A DNA stretch of 64,000 nt from Citrifermentans bemidjiense Bem (lineage in GTDB: Bacteria > Desulfobacterota > Desulfuromonadia > Geobacterales > Geobacteraceae). Shown one piece after another: positions 1-8,523 of this stretch. Position 1 is the first letter of the stretch. Every line of letters begins with the position of its first letter. The notes beneath the pieces are model-generated. The model did not search any database, was not told the DNA's origin, and was given only the letters and a program-made list of their open reading frames with translations. A program made the position numbers and the translations under genes. Location: the NCBI RefSeq assembly GCF_000020725.1, contig NC_011146.1:2231501-2295500 (forward strand), given 5' to 3'.

Positions 1-33
1 CTGTTTAATATTAAAGGGAACCAAGGAGGAAGT

Positions 34-780
34 ATGAAAGCTATTCGTATCATGGCAGTCGTTGTGGCATTCGCAGGTCTTTGTTTTGCCTCTGCAGCCC
101 TGGCCGCACCGAAAACGGTAACCGTCGCTACCGACGCGACCTGGCCCCCGATGGAGTTTGTGGATGCCAACAAGAAGATCGTCGGTTTCGATATCGACTT
201 CATGAACGCAGTCGCCAAGGAGGCGGGTTTCCAGGCCTCCTTCAAGAACACTGCCTGGGACGGCATCTTCGCCGGCATCGCCGCCGGCCAGTACGACGCC
301 ATCATCTCCTCGGTCACCATCACCGACGAGCGCAAGGCGAAGTTCGACTTCACTGTTCCTTACATCAGCATCGGCCAGATCCTGGTGGTGCCCAAAGCCG
401 AGAAGGGGACGAAGATCGGCGATCTGAAGGGCAAGAAAATCGGCGCCCAGATCGGCACTACCGGTGCCATGGAGATCAAGAAGGTCGCCGGCGTGGAGCT
501 GAAGACCTATGACGAAGTAGGTCTCGCTTTCGAGGACATGGCAGCCGGGCGCATCTCCGGTGTCGTCTGCGACCAGCCGACCGCCGTCACCTACGCGCTG
601 GACAAGAAGGAGTACAGCAACAAGTTCAAGATCGTGGGCCAGCCCTTCACCAAAGAGGCTTACGGCATCGTGGTCAAGAAGGGTAACAAGGAGCTGGTCG
701 ACCAGCTGAACAAGGGAATCGCGGCAGTGCAGAAGAAAAAGATCGACCAGCAGATCAAGAAGAAGTGGCACCTTAAGTAG
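34..780 (+). CDS. Polar amino-acid ABC transporter, periplasmic binding protein
   Basis: A 248-residue type II periplasmic binding protein (SBP_bac_3 family) that captures a polar amino acid outside the inner membrane for the permease and ATPase encoded next. Residues 1-24 form a signal peptide ending in ALA before APKTV. The mature protein starts with the family's ATDATWPPMEF segment, and SVTITDERKAKFDF holds the arginine that usually binds the ligand carboxylate. AAGGAGG lies just upstream of the ATG. Length is normal. It is the first gene of a three-gene transporter. The exact substrate (Gln, Glu, Arg or His) cannot be read from sequence. Confidence 0.93.
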   Translation: MKAIRIMAVVVAFAGLCFASAALAAPKTVTVATDATWPPMEFVDANKKIVGFDIDFMNAVAKEAGFQASFKNTAWDGIFAGIAAGQYDAIISSVTITDERKAKFDFTVPYISIGQILVVPKAEKGTKIGDLKGKKIGAQIGTTGAMEIKKVAGVELKTYDEVGLAFEDMAAGRISGVVCDQPTAVTYALDKKEYSNKFKIVGQPFTKEAYGIVVKKGNKELVDQLNKGIAAVQKKKIDQQIKKKWHLK

Positions 781-789
781 TGCACGATT

Positions 790-855
790 GGCTCCTGCAG
801 GAGCGGCACGCAATGGCGCTGACCCCGCCGAAGCCCCCTGCAGGAGCTGTTTTTT
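790..855 (+). terminator. Stem-loop and T-run between binding protein and permease genes
   Basis: GCTCCTGCAGG at 791-801 pairs with CCTGCAGGAGC at 837-847 and is followed by a T-run at 850-855. Its position after the binding-protein gene suggests a partial terminator that keeps the binding protein more abundant than the membrane components, as in many ABC operons. This role is inferred. Confidence 0.6.
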
Positions 856-937
856 GGCCCAAGCGCGTATACGGGAAAAGTTAAAAAATCAAAGTTGAGC
901 CGGGATGTTAGCCCGGCCAGGACGGTATGAAAAACTG

Positions 938-1723
938 ATGAGTATTGATGCAAAAAAGCAGATCATCGACGTCGGGGACGGTGCAGCCATCCCCCGCAAA
1001 AGCGACCGCGGACTCTTTACCGCGTGGCGCATAGCCTTCTTTGGGGCCATCGGCACCCTGATCTATCTGGTAAAGACAAAACCTGACCCTTATCTCAACA
1101 TTCTCAAGTTCGTTCCCGACGGCATACTGGTTACTTTCCAGGTGACCCTCGGGGCGATACTTTTAGCCATCGTCTTCGGCCTCTTCACCGGCTTGGGGAG
1201 GATCTCCAAGAACCGGTTCCTAAACGGCGCAGCCTCGCTTTACGTCGAGATCATCCGCGGCATCCCCCTCCTGGTGCAGATCTTCTACATCTACTACGCC
1301 CTTGGGCGCTTCGTGCAGGTCCCCCCGATCCTTTCCGCCATAATCGCCATGGCTGTCTGCTACGGCGCTTACATGGGCGAGGTGGTACGGGCGGGGATCG
1401 AGTCGATCCACAAGGGGCAGAGGGAAGCAGCGCTTTCGCTCGGCATGAACGGGCGCCAGACCATGATCCACGTCATCCTGCCGCAGGCGGTGAAGGTGAT
1501 CCTGCCCCCGGTGGGCAACGAGTTCATAGCCCTTTTGAAGGATTCCTCGCTTGTTTCCATCATCGCCGTCGCGGATCTTTTGCGCCGCGGCCGCGAATTC
1601 GCCTCCGAGTCTTTCACCTATTTCGAGACCTACACGGTCATAGCGCTGATTTACCTGATCATCACCTTGTTCTTCTCGAAGATCATCGGCGTCATGGAGG
1701 AGCGTGTCAGTGTCAACAAGTAA
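938..1723 (+). CDS. Polar amino-acid ABC transporter permease
   Basis: An inner-membrane permease of the His/Glu/Gln/Arg/opine family, 261 residues from the chosen start. A cytoplasmic N-terminus of about 20 residues is followed by a hydrophobic segment and then the conserved permease core, including the [13 protein letters not shown] coupling (EAA) loop that docks on the ATPase. An in-frame ATG at 905 would add 11 residues. Neither start has a strong ribosome binding site, and 938 gives the more usual N-terminus. The 3' end overlaps the ATPase gene by 20 bases, which points to coupled translation. Confidence 0.88.
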   Translation: MSIDAKKQIIDVGDGAAIPRKSDRGLFTAWRIAFFGAIGTLIYLVKTKPDPYLNILKFVPDGILVTFQVTLGAILLAIVFGLFTGLGRISKNRFLNGAASLYVEIIRGIPLLVQIFYIYYALGRFVQVPPILSAIIAMAVCYGAYMGEVVRAGIESIHKGQREAALSLGMNGRQTMIHVILPQAVKVILPPVGNEFIALLKDSSLVSIIAVADLLRRGREFASESFTYFETYTVIALIYLIITLFFSKIIGVMEERVSVNK

Positions 1724-2456
1724 GCGCAGAAAGATGGTCGAGGCGACCGAGATCGTGAAGATCTACGGTTCTTTCCGGGCTTTGGACCGGGTTTCACTGG
1801 ACGTTTTCGACGGCGAGAAGGTGGTCATCATCGGCCCCTCCGGGTCCGGCAAATCGACGCTGCTTCGATCCATCAACAGGCTCGAGGAGATCGACCGGGG
1901 CAAGATGATAGTGGACGGCATGGATATCATGGACCCCAAGACCGACATCACCAAGGTGCGCGAGGAGGTGGGGATGGTGTTCCAGTCCTTCAACCTTTTC
2001 CCGCACAAGACTGTGCTGGAGAACCTCACCCTGGCGCAGATTGTGGTCAGGAAGCGCTCCAAGTTCGAGGCGGAAGAAAAGGCGATGATGCTCCTGGAGA
2101 AGGTCGGGCTGGTGGCAAAAGCCAAGGCCTACCCGGGGAATCTCTCCGGCGGTCAGCAGCAACGCGTAGCTATCGCCCGCTCGCTTGCCATGGATCCGAA
2201 GATGCTCCTTTTCGACGAGCCGACCTCGGCGCTCGACCCCGAGATGATCGGCGAGGTTTTGGACGTAATGAAGGATCTCGCCAGGGATGGGATGACCATG
2301 GCGGTGGTAACGCACGAGATGGGTTTTGCCCGCGAGGTGGCGGACCGGGTGATCTTCATGGACGCCGGGAGGATCGTGGAGGAGGGGACGCCGGAGCATT
2401 TCTTCACCGCACCTTCCCACGAACGCGCAAAGCTGTTTTTAAGCCAGATACTGTAG
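1704..2456 (+). CDS. Polar amino-acid ABC transporter ATP-binding protein
   Basis: The cytoplasmic ATPase of the transporter (GlnQ/HisP-like), 250 residues from a GTG codon inside the permease gene. It carries Walker [11 protein letters not shown]-loop [10 protein letters not shown], the [16 protein letters not shown] signature, Walker [15 protein letters not shown] and the switch histidine in VVTHEMGFA. The start is ambiguous: GTG at 1704, GTG at 1710 (GGAGG at 1696-1700 is better spaced for this one) or ATG at 1734. It ends the three-gene operon, and the porin gene follows after about 160 bases. Confidence 0.92.
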   Translation: MSVSTSKRRKMVEATEIVKIYGSFRALDRVSLDVFDGEKVVIIGPSGSGKSTLLRSINRLEEIDRGKMIVDGMDIMDPKTDITKVREEVGMVFQSFNLFPHKTVLENLTLAQIVVRKRSKFEAEEKAMMLLEKVGLVAKAKAYPGNLSGGQQQRVAIARSLAMDPKMLLFDEPTSALDPEMIGEVLDVMKDLARDGMTMAVVTHEMGFAREVADRVIFMDAGRIVEEGTPEHFFTAPSHERAKLFLSQIL

Positions 2457-2618
2457 CCGCTGCCGCGGCGCTCTGAGAGGGAAACCTGGGCGCCGGCGGT
2501 ACATGCTTTGTTTATATTTCAGTTGAATGGAAAGGTGGTGGTCGTTTTCCCCCGGGTTAACTAGCAGGCCAGTTGTACCAGCAGGACATGCAATTAACTT
2601 AAAAGAGGAGGATGTTAA

Positions 2619-3923
2619 ATGAAGAAACAGAACAAAAAGCTTTTGGTGGCAGCAATTGCAGCAGCTCTGTCCGCAGCGTCCGCAGTACCCGCCCTAGCAC
2701 TGGAGAACCAGTTCAACGGCGCCTTCACCGCTTTCTACGACATGTCGAACTTCAGCGGCAGCGGCGTCACCCAGAAGAACGCGCCCAGCGAGAACTACTT
2801 CGTACAGCGCGTTCGTTTGGGCTACACCGCCAAGGCTGACGACCACGTCAAACTGGTCACCAAGTTCGAATTCGACTACGACTACTGGGGCAACAGCTCC
2901 TACACCAACGCTCGCGGCGGCGGCGGCGCTATCGGTGCCGACACGGTGAACATGGAGACCAAGCACCTCTATCTCGACCTGACCTATCCGCAGCTCAACA
3001 CCAAGATCGGTATGATGCCGTACAACGATTCCTTCAAAGGTCTGGTGTTCGACGCCGACATGGCCGGCATCCTTCTCTCTCACGATTACTCCAATGCCAG
3101 CATCTCCGCGGGTTTCTTCCGCCTGATGGACTCCACCAAAGACAGCAACATCATTAAAGACGGTCGCCAGCAGGACTTCACCCGCCTGGGTAGAAACACC
3201 AACGACATGTTCACCCTGGACGGCAAGTACACCGTCTCTAAGGACCTGACCGTCGGCGCTGCCTACTACTACATCCAAGACGACAGCAACGACTTCGTCT
3301 CCACCATCCAGAGCGCCAAGGTGCACAACCTCGGTATCAATGCCGCCGGCAACGTCGGCCCTGTTGCCCTGAACGGCTTCTTCCTGAAGCAGTTCGGCGA
3401 CCTCTCCAAGACCACCGATGCCAAGGGCTACACCTTCAACGTCGGCGCCAAGATGCCCCTGGCCGGCGGCACCCTGCGCTCCGAGTTCCTCTATGTCAGC
3501 GGCGGCAACGATCAGTTCTACATCACCCACAGCGAACCGGGCGCGACCGAGGGCGGCCAGTTCTACGACGCCGAGATGATCATGTTGAACCGTGACAAGT
3601 ACGCGACCACCATCGATAACGCCATCATGTACGACGTCAACAACAGCGGTCAGGGCGTTATCGAAGGCACCGTCGGCTACGACTACACCTTCAACGACAA
3701 GGTTTCCGCCAGCGCCAATGCCGGCTTCGCCGCCGTTGCCAAGAACACCGCCCACGCAGGGAGCAGCGACTACCTCGGCACCGAGATCAACGCTGAGGCT
3801 TACTACAAGCTGACCGCCAACGTTACTCTCGGCGCACGCGCGGGCTACCTCTTCCTCGGCGACTACTTCACCAACGAAGACAACCCCTACGATGTGAAGC
3901 TCATTGCCAAGTACAACTTCTAA
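2619..3923 (+). CDS. Outer-membrane beta-barrel porin
   Basis: A 434-residue predicted outer-membrane porin. A signal peptide of about 27 residues ends in PALA, and the mature chain is a run of alternating polar/hydrophobic strands rich in Tyr, Asn and Gly. It ends in the aromatic residue F (AKYNF), the usual barrel-assembly signal. GAGGAGG precedes the ATG. It is monocistronic, with its own terminator downstream. No family more precise than a Geobacter-type porin is recognised, and the transported solute is unknown. Lying between two amino-acid uptake systems, it may serve nutrient entry, which is inference only. Confidence 0.82.
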   Translation: MKKQNKKLLVAAIAAALSAASAVPALALENQFNGAFTAFYDMSNFSGSGVTQKNAPSENYFVQRVRLGYTAKADDHVKLVTKFEFDYDYWGNSSYTNARGGGGAIGADTVNMETKHLYLDLTYPQLNTKIGMMPYNDSFKGLVFDADMAGILLSHDYSNASISAGFFRLMDSTKDSNIIKDGRQQDFTRLGRNTNDMFTLDGKYTVSKDLTVGAAYYYIQDDSNDFVSTIQSAKVHNLGINAAGNVGPVALNGFFLKQFGDLSKTTDAKGYTFNVGAKMPLAGGTLRSEFLYVSGGNDQFYITHSEPGATEGGQFYDAEMIMLNRDKYATTIDNAIMYDVNNSGQGVIEGTVGYDYTFNDKVSASANAGFAAVAKNTAHAGSSDYLGTEINAEAYYKLTANVTLGARAGYLFLGDYFTNEDNPYDVKLIAKYNF

Positions 3924-3933
3924 GACGCATACG

Positions 3934-3966
3934 ATCTTCCCCGGTACTCTCTGTACCGGGGAAGAT
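3934..3966 (+). terminator. Perfect 14-bp hairpin after the porin gene
   Basis: ATCTTCCCCGGTAC (3934-3947) is perfectly complementary to GTACCGGGGAAGAT (3953-3966), with a 5-base loop. The following T-run is poor, so it may stabilise the transcript end as well as terminate. Confidence 0.7.
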
Positions 3967-3986
3967 AAATTACGTCTGTGTCTGTC

Positions 3987-4014
3987 TTGACAATCAAGTA
4001 GTGACAATTAGAAT
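3987..4014 (+). promoter_or_regulatory. Predicted sigma-70 promoter of the livK-like gene
   Basis: TTGACA at 3987-3992 and TAGAAT at 4009-4014 are 16 bases apart. They lie about 60 bases upstream of the ATG at 4074, so the binding-protein gene appears to be transcribed on its own. Confidence 0.55.
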
Positions 4015-4073
4015 CAGTTGACGTGTGAATTTTGTCTTTACAATGAGAACGACATCCAAAGGAGGTAGTCTGC

Positions 4074-5267
4074 ATGAGCTTTAAGAAGATCAGCGCATTG
4101 CTCTTGGTAGCGATGCTGGCAGCCGGCGCATTCGGCTGCAAGAAGAAGGAAGAGGCCGCAGCCCCGGCTGCAGGAGCCGCCAAACCGGCAGGCAACACCG
4201 TGAAGATCGGTTTCCTCGGCGCTCTCACCGGCGACGTGGCGATGTTCGGCAAGCCGACCCTCGAAGGTATGAAGATGGCTGCTGCTGAAATCAACGCAGC
4301 CGGCGGCATTCTCGGCAAGCAGATCGAGATCGTCGAGGCCGACAACCGCGGCGACAAGCAGGAAGGCGCTTCGGTCACCCAGAAATTCATCTCCCGCGAC
4401 AACGTGACCGCCATCGTCGGCGACCCGACCACCGGCATCACCAAGGTTGCCGCTCCCATCGCGCAGAAGGCAGGCGTGGTGCTGCTGTCCGCCGGCGCCA
4501 CCGGCCCGGGCGTGGTCGAAGTGGGCGATTACATCTTCCGCGACACCCTGCTCGACTCCATCGCTATTCCGGCCTGCATCCAGTACTTCGCGAAGGACCT
4601 CGGCTTCAAGAAGGTCGCCATCATCACTTCCGACAACAACGACTACTCGGTCGGCCTTTCCCAGACCTTCCGCGATGCCGCTGCCAAGGTTCCCTCGATC
4701 AAGATCGTAGCCGACGAGAAGGTGAAGGACGGCGACAAGGACTTCTCCGCTCAGATCACCAACATCAAGGCTAAGAAACCGGACGTCATCCTCTTCTCCG
4801 GTTACTACACCGAGGGCGCTCTGATCATGAAAGAGGCGCGCAAGCAGGGTCTCAAGTCCCCGATGTTCGGCGGCGACGGACTCTTCTCGCCTAAATTCAT
4901 CGAGCTTGGCGGCCCCGCAGTCGAGGGCTCCATGTCCGCTCTGGGCTTCTCCACCGAGCAGGCTTCCCCTGCGACCGCGAAATTCATCGAGGCGTTCAAG
5001 GCGAAGCATAACGGCGAACTCCCGGGCCTCTTCGACGCCCAGGGCTACGACGCAGTGATGCTCCTGGCAGACTCCATGAAGCGCGCCAACAGCGTAGACG
5101 CCAAGGTATTCAAGGATGCCCTTGCCAAGACCAAAGGCTTCGAAGGCGTTTCCGGCACCATCAGCATGCAGGCCAACCGCGAGCCGATCAAGAGCCCGCT
5201 TTCCCTTCTCTTTGTGAAGGACGGCAAGTTCGTGCTGAAGGCAAAAGTCCCCGTCAAAATGGACTAA
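4074..5267 (+). CDS. Branched-chain amino-acid ABC transporter binding lipoprotein
   Basis: A 397-residue type I periplasmic binding protein (LivJ/LivK family). The N-terminus is a lipoprotein signal with cleavage before Cys in AAGAFGC, followed by a Lys/Glu/Ala-rich tether, so it is probably membrane-anchored. The two-lobed Peripla_BP_6 domain begins at TVKIGFLGALTGDVAMFG and holds the DNRGDKQ and GDPTTGIT segments typical of leucine/isoleucine/valine binders. GGAGG precedes the ATG. It stands alone between its own promoter and terminator. The matching permease and ATPase genes (livHMGF) are 10.4 kb downstream and lack a binding protein, so this is a plausible partner. Confidence 0.92.
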   Translation: MSFKKISALLLVAMLAAGAFGCKKKEEAAAPAAGAAKPAGNTVKIGFLGALTGDVAMFGKPTLEGMKMAAAEINAAGGILGKQIEIVEADNRGDKQEGASVTQKFISRDNVTAIVGDPTTGITKVAAPIAQKAGVVLLSAGATGPGVVEVGDYIFRDTLLDSIAIPACIQYFAKDLGFKKVAIITSDNNDYSVGLSQTFRDAAAKVPSIKIVADEKVKDGDKDFSAQITNIKAKKPDVILFSGYYTEGALIMKEARKQGLKSPMFGGDGLFSPKFIELGGPAVEGSMSALGFSTEQASPATAKFIEAFKAKHNGELPGLFDAQGYDAVMLLADSMKRANSVDAKVFKDALAKTKGFEGVSGTISMQANREPIKSPLSLLFVKDGKFVLKAKVPVKMD

Positions 5268-5289
5268 GGCCTGAACCCCGCAGTACCAG

Positions 5290-5323
5290 CGGCCCCTGTT
5301 TCGACAGGGGCCGTTTTTTTTTT
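5290..5323 (+). terminator. Intrinsic terminator after the livK-like gene
   Basis: CGGCCCCTGT (5290-5299) pairs with ACAGGGGCCG (5304-5313) across a TTCG tetraloop, followed by ten T residues. This is a textbook Rho-independent terminator. Confidence 0.95.
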
Positions 5324-5369
5324 ACTCAGACAGGTCAGACAGATTTCTCAGTGACTGACCGTTTACCCC

Positions 5370-5398
5370 TTGACAAGAACAATGAGAAAAATTATATT
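5370..5398 (+). promoter_or_regulatory. Strong sigma-70 promoter of the riboswitch-htpX transcript
   Basis: TTGACA at 5370-5375 and TATATT at 5393-5398 with exactly 17 bases between. The expected start near 5405 is directly before the riboswitch P1 helix, which supports both calls. Confidence 0.8.
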
Positions 5399-5407
5399 TC
5401 ATCAAGT

Positions 5408-5546
5408 TAAAGGGGAGTAGTTATCGGCCGGAGAAATGGCCGACCCGGTTTCCGTCAATACGGTCTTAGGACCCGGAGCCGGGGCAGATATCCTGTCAAC
5501 AAGACCTTTATCCAGGCATTAACGTGTCGCGGGTAAAGGTTTTTTT
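5408..5546 (+). promoter_or_regulatory. yybP-ykoY manganese riboswitch with terminator platform
   Basis: The aptamer spans 5408-5510. P1 is TAAAGG (5408-5413) with CCTTTA (5505-5510). The two conserved loop strands are present: GGGGAGTAG after the 5' arm and CAACAAGACC before the 3' arm. Between them are a TCGGCC/GGCCGA hairpin (5424-5443) and the CCGTCAATACGG segment. The 3' arm of P1 can instead pair in a terminator: ACCTTTATCC (5504-5513) with GGGTAAAGGT (5531-5540), followed by T residues to 5546. Aptamer and terminator are therefore exclusive, which predicts an ON switch in which bound Mn2+ prevents termination. Family features are from knowledge; the mutually exclusive pairing is seen here. 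Confidence 0.88.
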
Positions 5547-5607
5547 ATTTGCCCGGTGACAAAACGGTCCCAACAGCGGACTTACTACAATCGTCGAGGT
5601 AAATACT

Positions 5608-6462
5608 ATGCAAAGACTCAAGACAACCTTCCTACTGGCTCTACTCACCGTTCTCATGGTCACCATGGGAAGCGCGCTGGGCGGCAGAACCGGCATGGTG
5701 ACCGCCTTCGTCCTGGCGCTCGGCATGAACTTCTTCTCCTACTGGTTCTCCGACAAGATCGTCCTAAAAATGTACGGCGCCCAGGAGATCGAGGAGCACG
5801 ACAACCCCATGTTCTACAACATGGTGCGCCACCTGGCCGCCCGCGCCGGGCTTCCTATGCCTAAGGTCTACATCATCCCCTCGGACAGCCCCAACGCCTT
5901 CGCCACCGGGCGAAACCCCGAGCATGCCGCGGTCGCGGCAACTGAAGGGATCCTGCGCATCCTCTCTCCCGAAGAGCTAGAAGGGGTGATGGCGCACGAG
6001 TTGGCCCACGTGCAAAACCGCGACATCCTGGTCGGCACCATCGCGGCCACCTTCGCCGGCGCCATATCCATGATCGGCAACATGCTCCAGTGGGGCGCCA
6101 TGTTCGGGGCAGGGCGGGGCGACGACGAAGAGGGTGGCGGTATCGGCGGCCTGGTCGGGTCTCTCGCCATGGCCATCATCGCGCCCATCGCCGCCATGCT
6201 GATTCAGATGGCCGTTTCCCGCTCGCGCGAGTACCTGGCAGATGCCTCTGGCGCCCAGATCTGCGGCCGCCCCCTGGCGCTGGCCTCTGCACTCAGGAAA
6301 CTACACCTGGCGTCGCAGGCGCTTCCGATGCAGGAGGCGCGGCCCGCCACCGCCCACATGTTCATCGTCAACCCGCTTACAGGCGGCGGCATCGCATCGC
6401 TTTTTTCGACCCATCCCCCCATGGAGGAGCGGATCGCGCGGCTGGAGCAGATGGCGAGATAG
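5608..6462 (+). CDS. htpX: HtpX-family membrane zinc metalloprotease (M48)
   Basis: A 284-residue inner-membrane protease that degrades damaged membrane proteins in other bacteria. Two hydrophobic segments lie at residues 6-45. The zinc site HELAH is at residues 130-134, followed by two more hydrophobic segments (about 145-200) and [11 protein letters not shown] near 205, which supplies the third zinc ligand. GAGGT lies 7 bases before the ATG. Length matches E. coli HtpX. It is unusual in sitting directly behind a manganese riboswitch, with a TerC-family gene downstream. Manganese-responsive control of membrane protein quality is inferred. Confidence 0.93.
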   Translation: MQRLKTTFLLALLTVLMVTMGSALGGRTGMVTAFVLALGMNFFSYWFSDKIVLKMYGAQEIEEHDNPMFYNMVRHLAARAGLPMPKVYIIPSDSPNAFATGRNPEHAAVAATEGILRILSPEELEGVMAHELAHVQNRDILVGTIAATFAGAISMIGNMLQWGAMFGAGRGDDEEGGGIGGLVGSLAMAIIAPIAAMLIQMAVSRSREYLADASGAQICGRPLALASALRKLHLASQALPMQEARPATAHMFIVNPLTGGGIASLFSTHPPMEERIARLEQMAR

Positions 6463-6484
6463 TAGTTTCGTTCAGGCGTTAAAC

Positions 6485-6690
6485 CCTTCCCCCCTCCCGA
6501 CCTCCCCCCGCTGGGGGGAGGGGCCAATCAAAGTTGAGGTGCGGCAAGGTATCAGGTCAATCCCACCCCCTAGCCCCCTCCCTTGATGGGAGGGGGCTAG
6601 GGGGTGGGTGAAGCTGCCACAGAGAAGTGACGCCAATAAAAAGGGGCACGTTCCCCCACCCCCCGACCCCCCTCCCGCAAGGGGAGGGGG
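6485..6690. repeat. Cluster of three C-rich/G-rich palindromes (REP/BIME-like)
   Basis: The 313-base gap between htpX and terC holds no gene. It contains a palindrome around 6495-6523, a perfect 21-bp stem (6562-6582 with 6588-6608, loop around TTGA) and a third stem of CCCCTCCC type at about 6667-6690. The second is followed by GGGTGAAGCTGCCA, the same spacer start seen in the composite repeats near 29.7 and 50.1 kb. Such strong hairpins could reduce read-through from htpX into terC. Confidence 0.8.
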
Positions 6691-6775
6691 AGAGTTGGCG
6701 GCCTCTGGGAGCGAGGGTGAGGCGCACCTGCAGCGGCTTGCACTTCCTAAGTTCAAGCATTAAGGAGAGATTTAA

Positions 6776-7528
6776 ATGGAATGGCTTACCGACCCGCAGG
6801 TCTGGCTGGCACTGGTTACCCTGAGCGCACTTGAGATAGTGCTGGGTATAGACAACATCATCTTCATCTCGATTCAGGCCAGCAAACTCCCGGCCCACCA
6901 GCAGGAAAAGGCGAGGCTTACCGGCCTCGGTTTGGCGATGTTCATCAGGGTGGCGCTTCTTTTTTCGCTTTCCTGGCTCATGGGGCTCACCGACCCGCTC
7001 TTCTCGGTCCTTAACAACGAGATCTCCGGCCGCGACCTCATCCTCATCTCGGGCGGCTTGTTCCTCATCTGGAAGAGCACTATGGAGATTCACGAGAAAC
7101 TGGAGGGAGAGGAGGTGGTCGCCTCCGCCAAGGTGGGAGCGACCTTCGGGGCGGTTCTGGTGCAAATCCTGCTGCTGGATATCGTTTTTTCGCTCGACTC
7201 CATCATCACCGCCATCGGCATGGCGAGCCAGCTCTTCATAATGATCGCCGCGGTGGTGATCGCCGTCGGCTTCATGATGCTCTTCTCCGGCAAGATCAGC
7301 GCCTTCGTGGAAAAACACCCCACCATAAAGATGCTCGCGCTGAGCTTCCTGCTCATGATCGGTGTCGCCTTGATCGGGGACGGGTTGGACATGCACATCC
7401 CCAAAGGGTACATCTACTTCGCCATGGCCTTCTCGGTGCTGGTCGAGATGCTCAACCTGAGGATGCGCAGGGGCACGCCGGTCAAACTCCACGAGCCGCA
7501 CCTCGATTCGGCGGAGAAGGGAAAGTAA
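6776..7528 (+). CDS. TerC family (YgdQ-type) integral membrane protein
   Basis: A 250-residue protein with about seven membrane segments. It carries the TerC-family acidic motifs inside helices: LEIVLGIDNIIFI near residue 20 and LDIVFSLDSIITA near residue 140, whose aspartates are thought to bind divalent metal. It closely resembles the E. coli YgdQ pattern, including MLALSFL and PKGYIYFAMAFS. Members of the wider TerC family (Alx, YkoY) are implicated in manganese export and are common targets of yybP-ykoY riboswitches, and one such riboswitch lies upstream of the preceding gene. Co-transcription with htpX is possible, but 313 bases of hairpin repeats separate them. Confidence 0.88.
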   Translation: MEWLTDPQVWLALVTLSALEIVLGIDNIIFISIQASKLPAHQQEKARLTGLGLAMFIRVALLFSLSWLMGLTDPLFSVLNNEISGRDLILISGGLFLIWKSTMEIHEKLEGEEVVASAKVGATFGAVLVQILLLDIVFSLDSIITAIGMASQLFIMIAAVVIAVGFMMLFSGKISAFVEKHPTIKMLALSFLLMIGVALIGDGLDMHIPKGYIYFAMAFSVLVEMLNLRMRRGTPVKLHEPHLDSAEKGK

Positions 7529-7593
7529 CTACAACTTGCAACAGGCCCCCGCGAAGGCAGGAAGGGCAGGGGGGGACTTGCCAGCAGCTCAAA

Positions 7594-7645
7594 GGTGGCA
7601 CCTACCCCCACCCCCTGCCCCCCTCCCGCAAGGGGAGGGGGGACA
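7594..7645. repeat. C-rich/G-rich palindromic repeat
   Basis: Another copy of the intergenic hairpin family: a run of CCCCCACCCCCTGCCCCCC leading into CCTCCC-GCAA-GGGGAGG. It lies between terC and the small zinc-ribbon gene. Confidence 0.75.
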
Positions 7646-7766
7646 AAAGTGCAAGCGGTAGCAGTTGCCGAGGCGCACGGCGGCTAAGCAACGAGAATAT
7701 GCCGCAGTTCGACTTTTTCCAAATCGGTGGGAAAAGAACAAGCTCAATTACAAAGGAGGAATCATC

Positions 7767-8087
7767 ATGAAGTGTCCGGTATGCAACACGGTGAATCTGG
7801 TGATGGCTGAGCGCCAGGGAGTCGAGATCGATTACTGCCCTGAGTGTCGCGGCGTATGGCTCGACCGCGGCGAACTCGACAAGATCGTAGAACGTTCCAG
7901 CGCGCCCGAGGCGCCGCAGCCTCAGTACCAGGGACAACCGCAGTATCAGGGTCAGCCCCAGTACCAAGGGCAACCTCAATACCAGGGGCAGCAACAGCAT
8001 CATGGATATAAGCATGACGACCACGGTCATGGTTACGGTCAAAAGCCTTACCGTAAAAAGTCTTTCCTGGAGGAGCTTTTCGATTAA
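7767..8087 (+). CDS. Small zf-TFIIB zinc-ribbon protein with QYQGQP repeats
   Basis: A 106-residue cytoplasmic protein. The N-terminal zf-TFIIB domain shows CPVC (residues 3-6) and CPEC (24-27) followed by RGVWLDRGELDKI, the family signature. A low-complexity segment at about 52-75 has four QYQGQP-like repeats (18-base DNA repeats), then a His-rich stretch (HHGYKHDDHGHGY) and a basic/acidic tail ending LEELFD. AAAGGAGG lies just before the ATG at 7767. The reading frame is open further upstream, but that part has no ribosome binding site and low coding character. The function is unknown; the tail may bind metal. Confidence 0.82.
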   Translation: MKCPVCNTVNLVMAERQGVEIDYCPECRGVWLDRGELDKIVERSSAPEAPQPQYQGQPQYQGQPQYQGQPQYQGQQQHHGYKHDDHGHGYGQKPYRKKSFLEELFD

Positions 8088-8116
8088 TGGCGACTGTTAC
8101 AGTTAAGTGGTTTCTC

Positions 8117-8146
8117 TTGACACGGTCCGTATACCTTCGCTATATT
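8117..8146 (+). promoter_or_regulatory. Predicted promoter of the metal-efflux operon
   Basis: TTGACA (8117-8122) and TATATT (8141-8146) with an 18-base spacer, ending 11 bases before the ATG at 8158. This implies a very short leader for the first gene. An upstream GTG at 8107 would lie inside the promoter, which argues against it as a start. Confidence 0.6.
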
Positions 8147-8157
8147 CGCGCCAGACT

Positions 8158-8523
8158 ATGACAGAGAAACCACTTTTCAAACTCGTCTCCTGGTTCATAC
8201 TTGCCTCCGTTTTTGCGGTGCTTTGCAACGGTGTATGCAGTACGGCCCATGCCCTGGAGTCCCAGATCTCCAACTCGCAGGATTCCGCCGTCACCGGCAC
8301 AGCGGACAGCGTCGATACTCCCTGCTGTCCTGACGATCATCATGACTCCGACGGCCCCGCATGCGATGACTGCGTCAATTGCCTGTGCCACGTCACAGTC
8401 GTTCCCCAGCTTTTCAGTCTGAACTACTTACCGGTCTTTTCCGATCTCTCTTCCTTTACTGCTTTCAGATTTATTCCCGAAGTCTATTTGCCCAAGTTCA
8501 TTCCCCCCCAGAATCTCGCTTAA
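8158..8523 (+). CDS. Exported Cys/His-rich small protein heading the efflux operon
   Basis: A 121-residue protein with an N-terminal signal or anchor segment (LVSWFILASVFAVLCNGVC) and a central metal-ligand cluster: CCPDDHH, then CDDCVNCLCH, at roughly residues 55-80. A hydrophobic, proline-containing C-terminus follows. No family is recognised. The cluster resembles soft-metal binding sites, and the gene is first in an operon with CzcC/CzcB/CzcA-like efflux proteins, so a periplasmic metal-binding or sensing role is inferred. Confidence 0.6.
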   Translation: MTEKPLFKLVSWFILASVFAVLCNGVCSTAHALESQISNSQDSAVTGTADSVDTPCCPDDHHDSDGPACDDCVNCLCHVTVVPQLFSLNYLPVFSDLSSFTAFRFIPEVYLPKFIPPQNLA

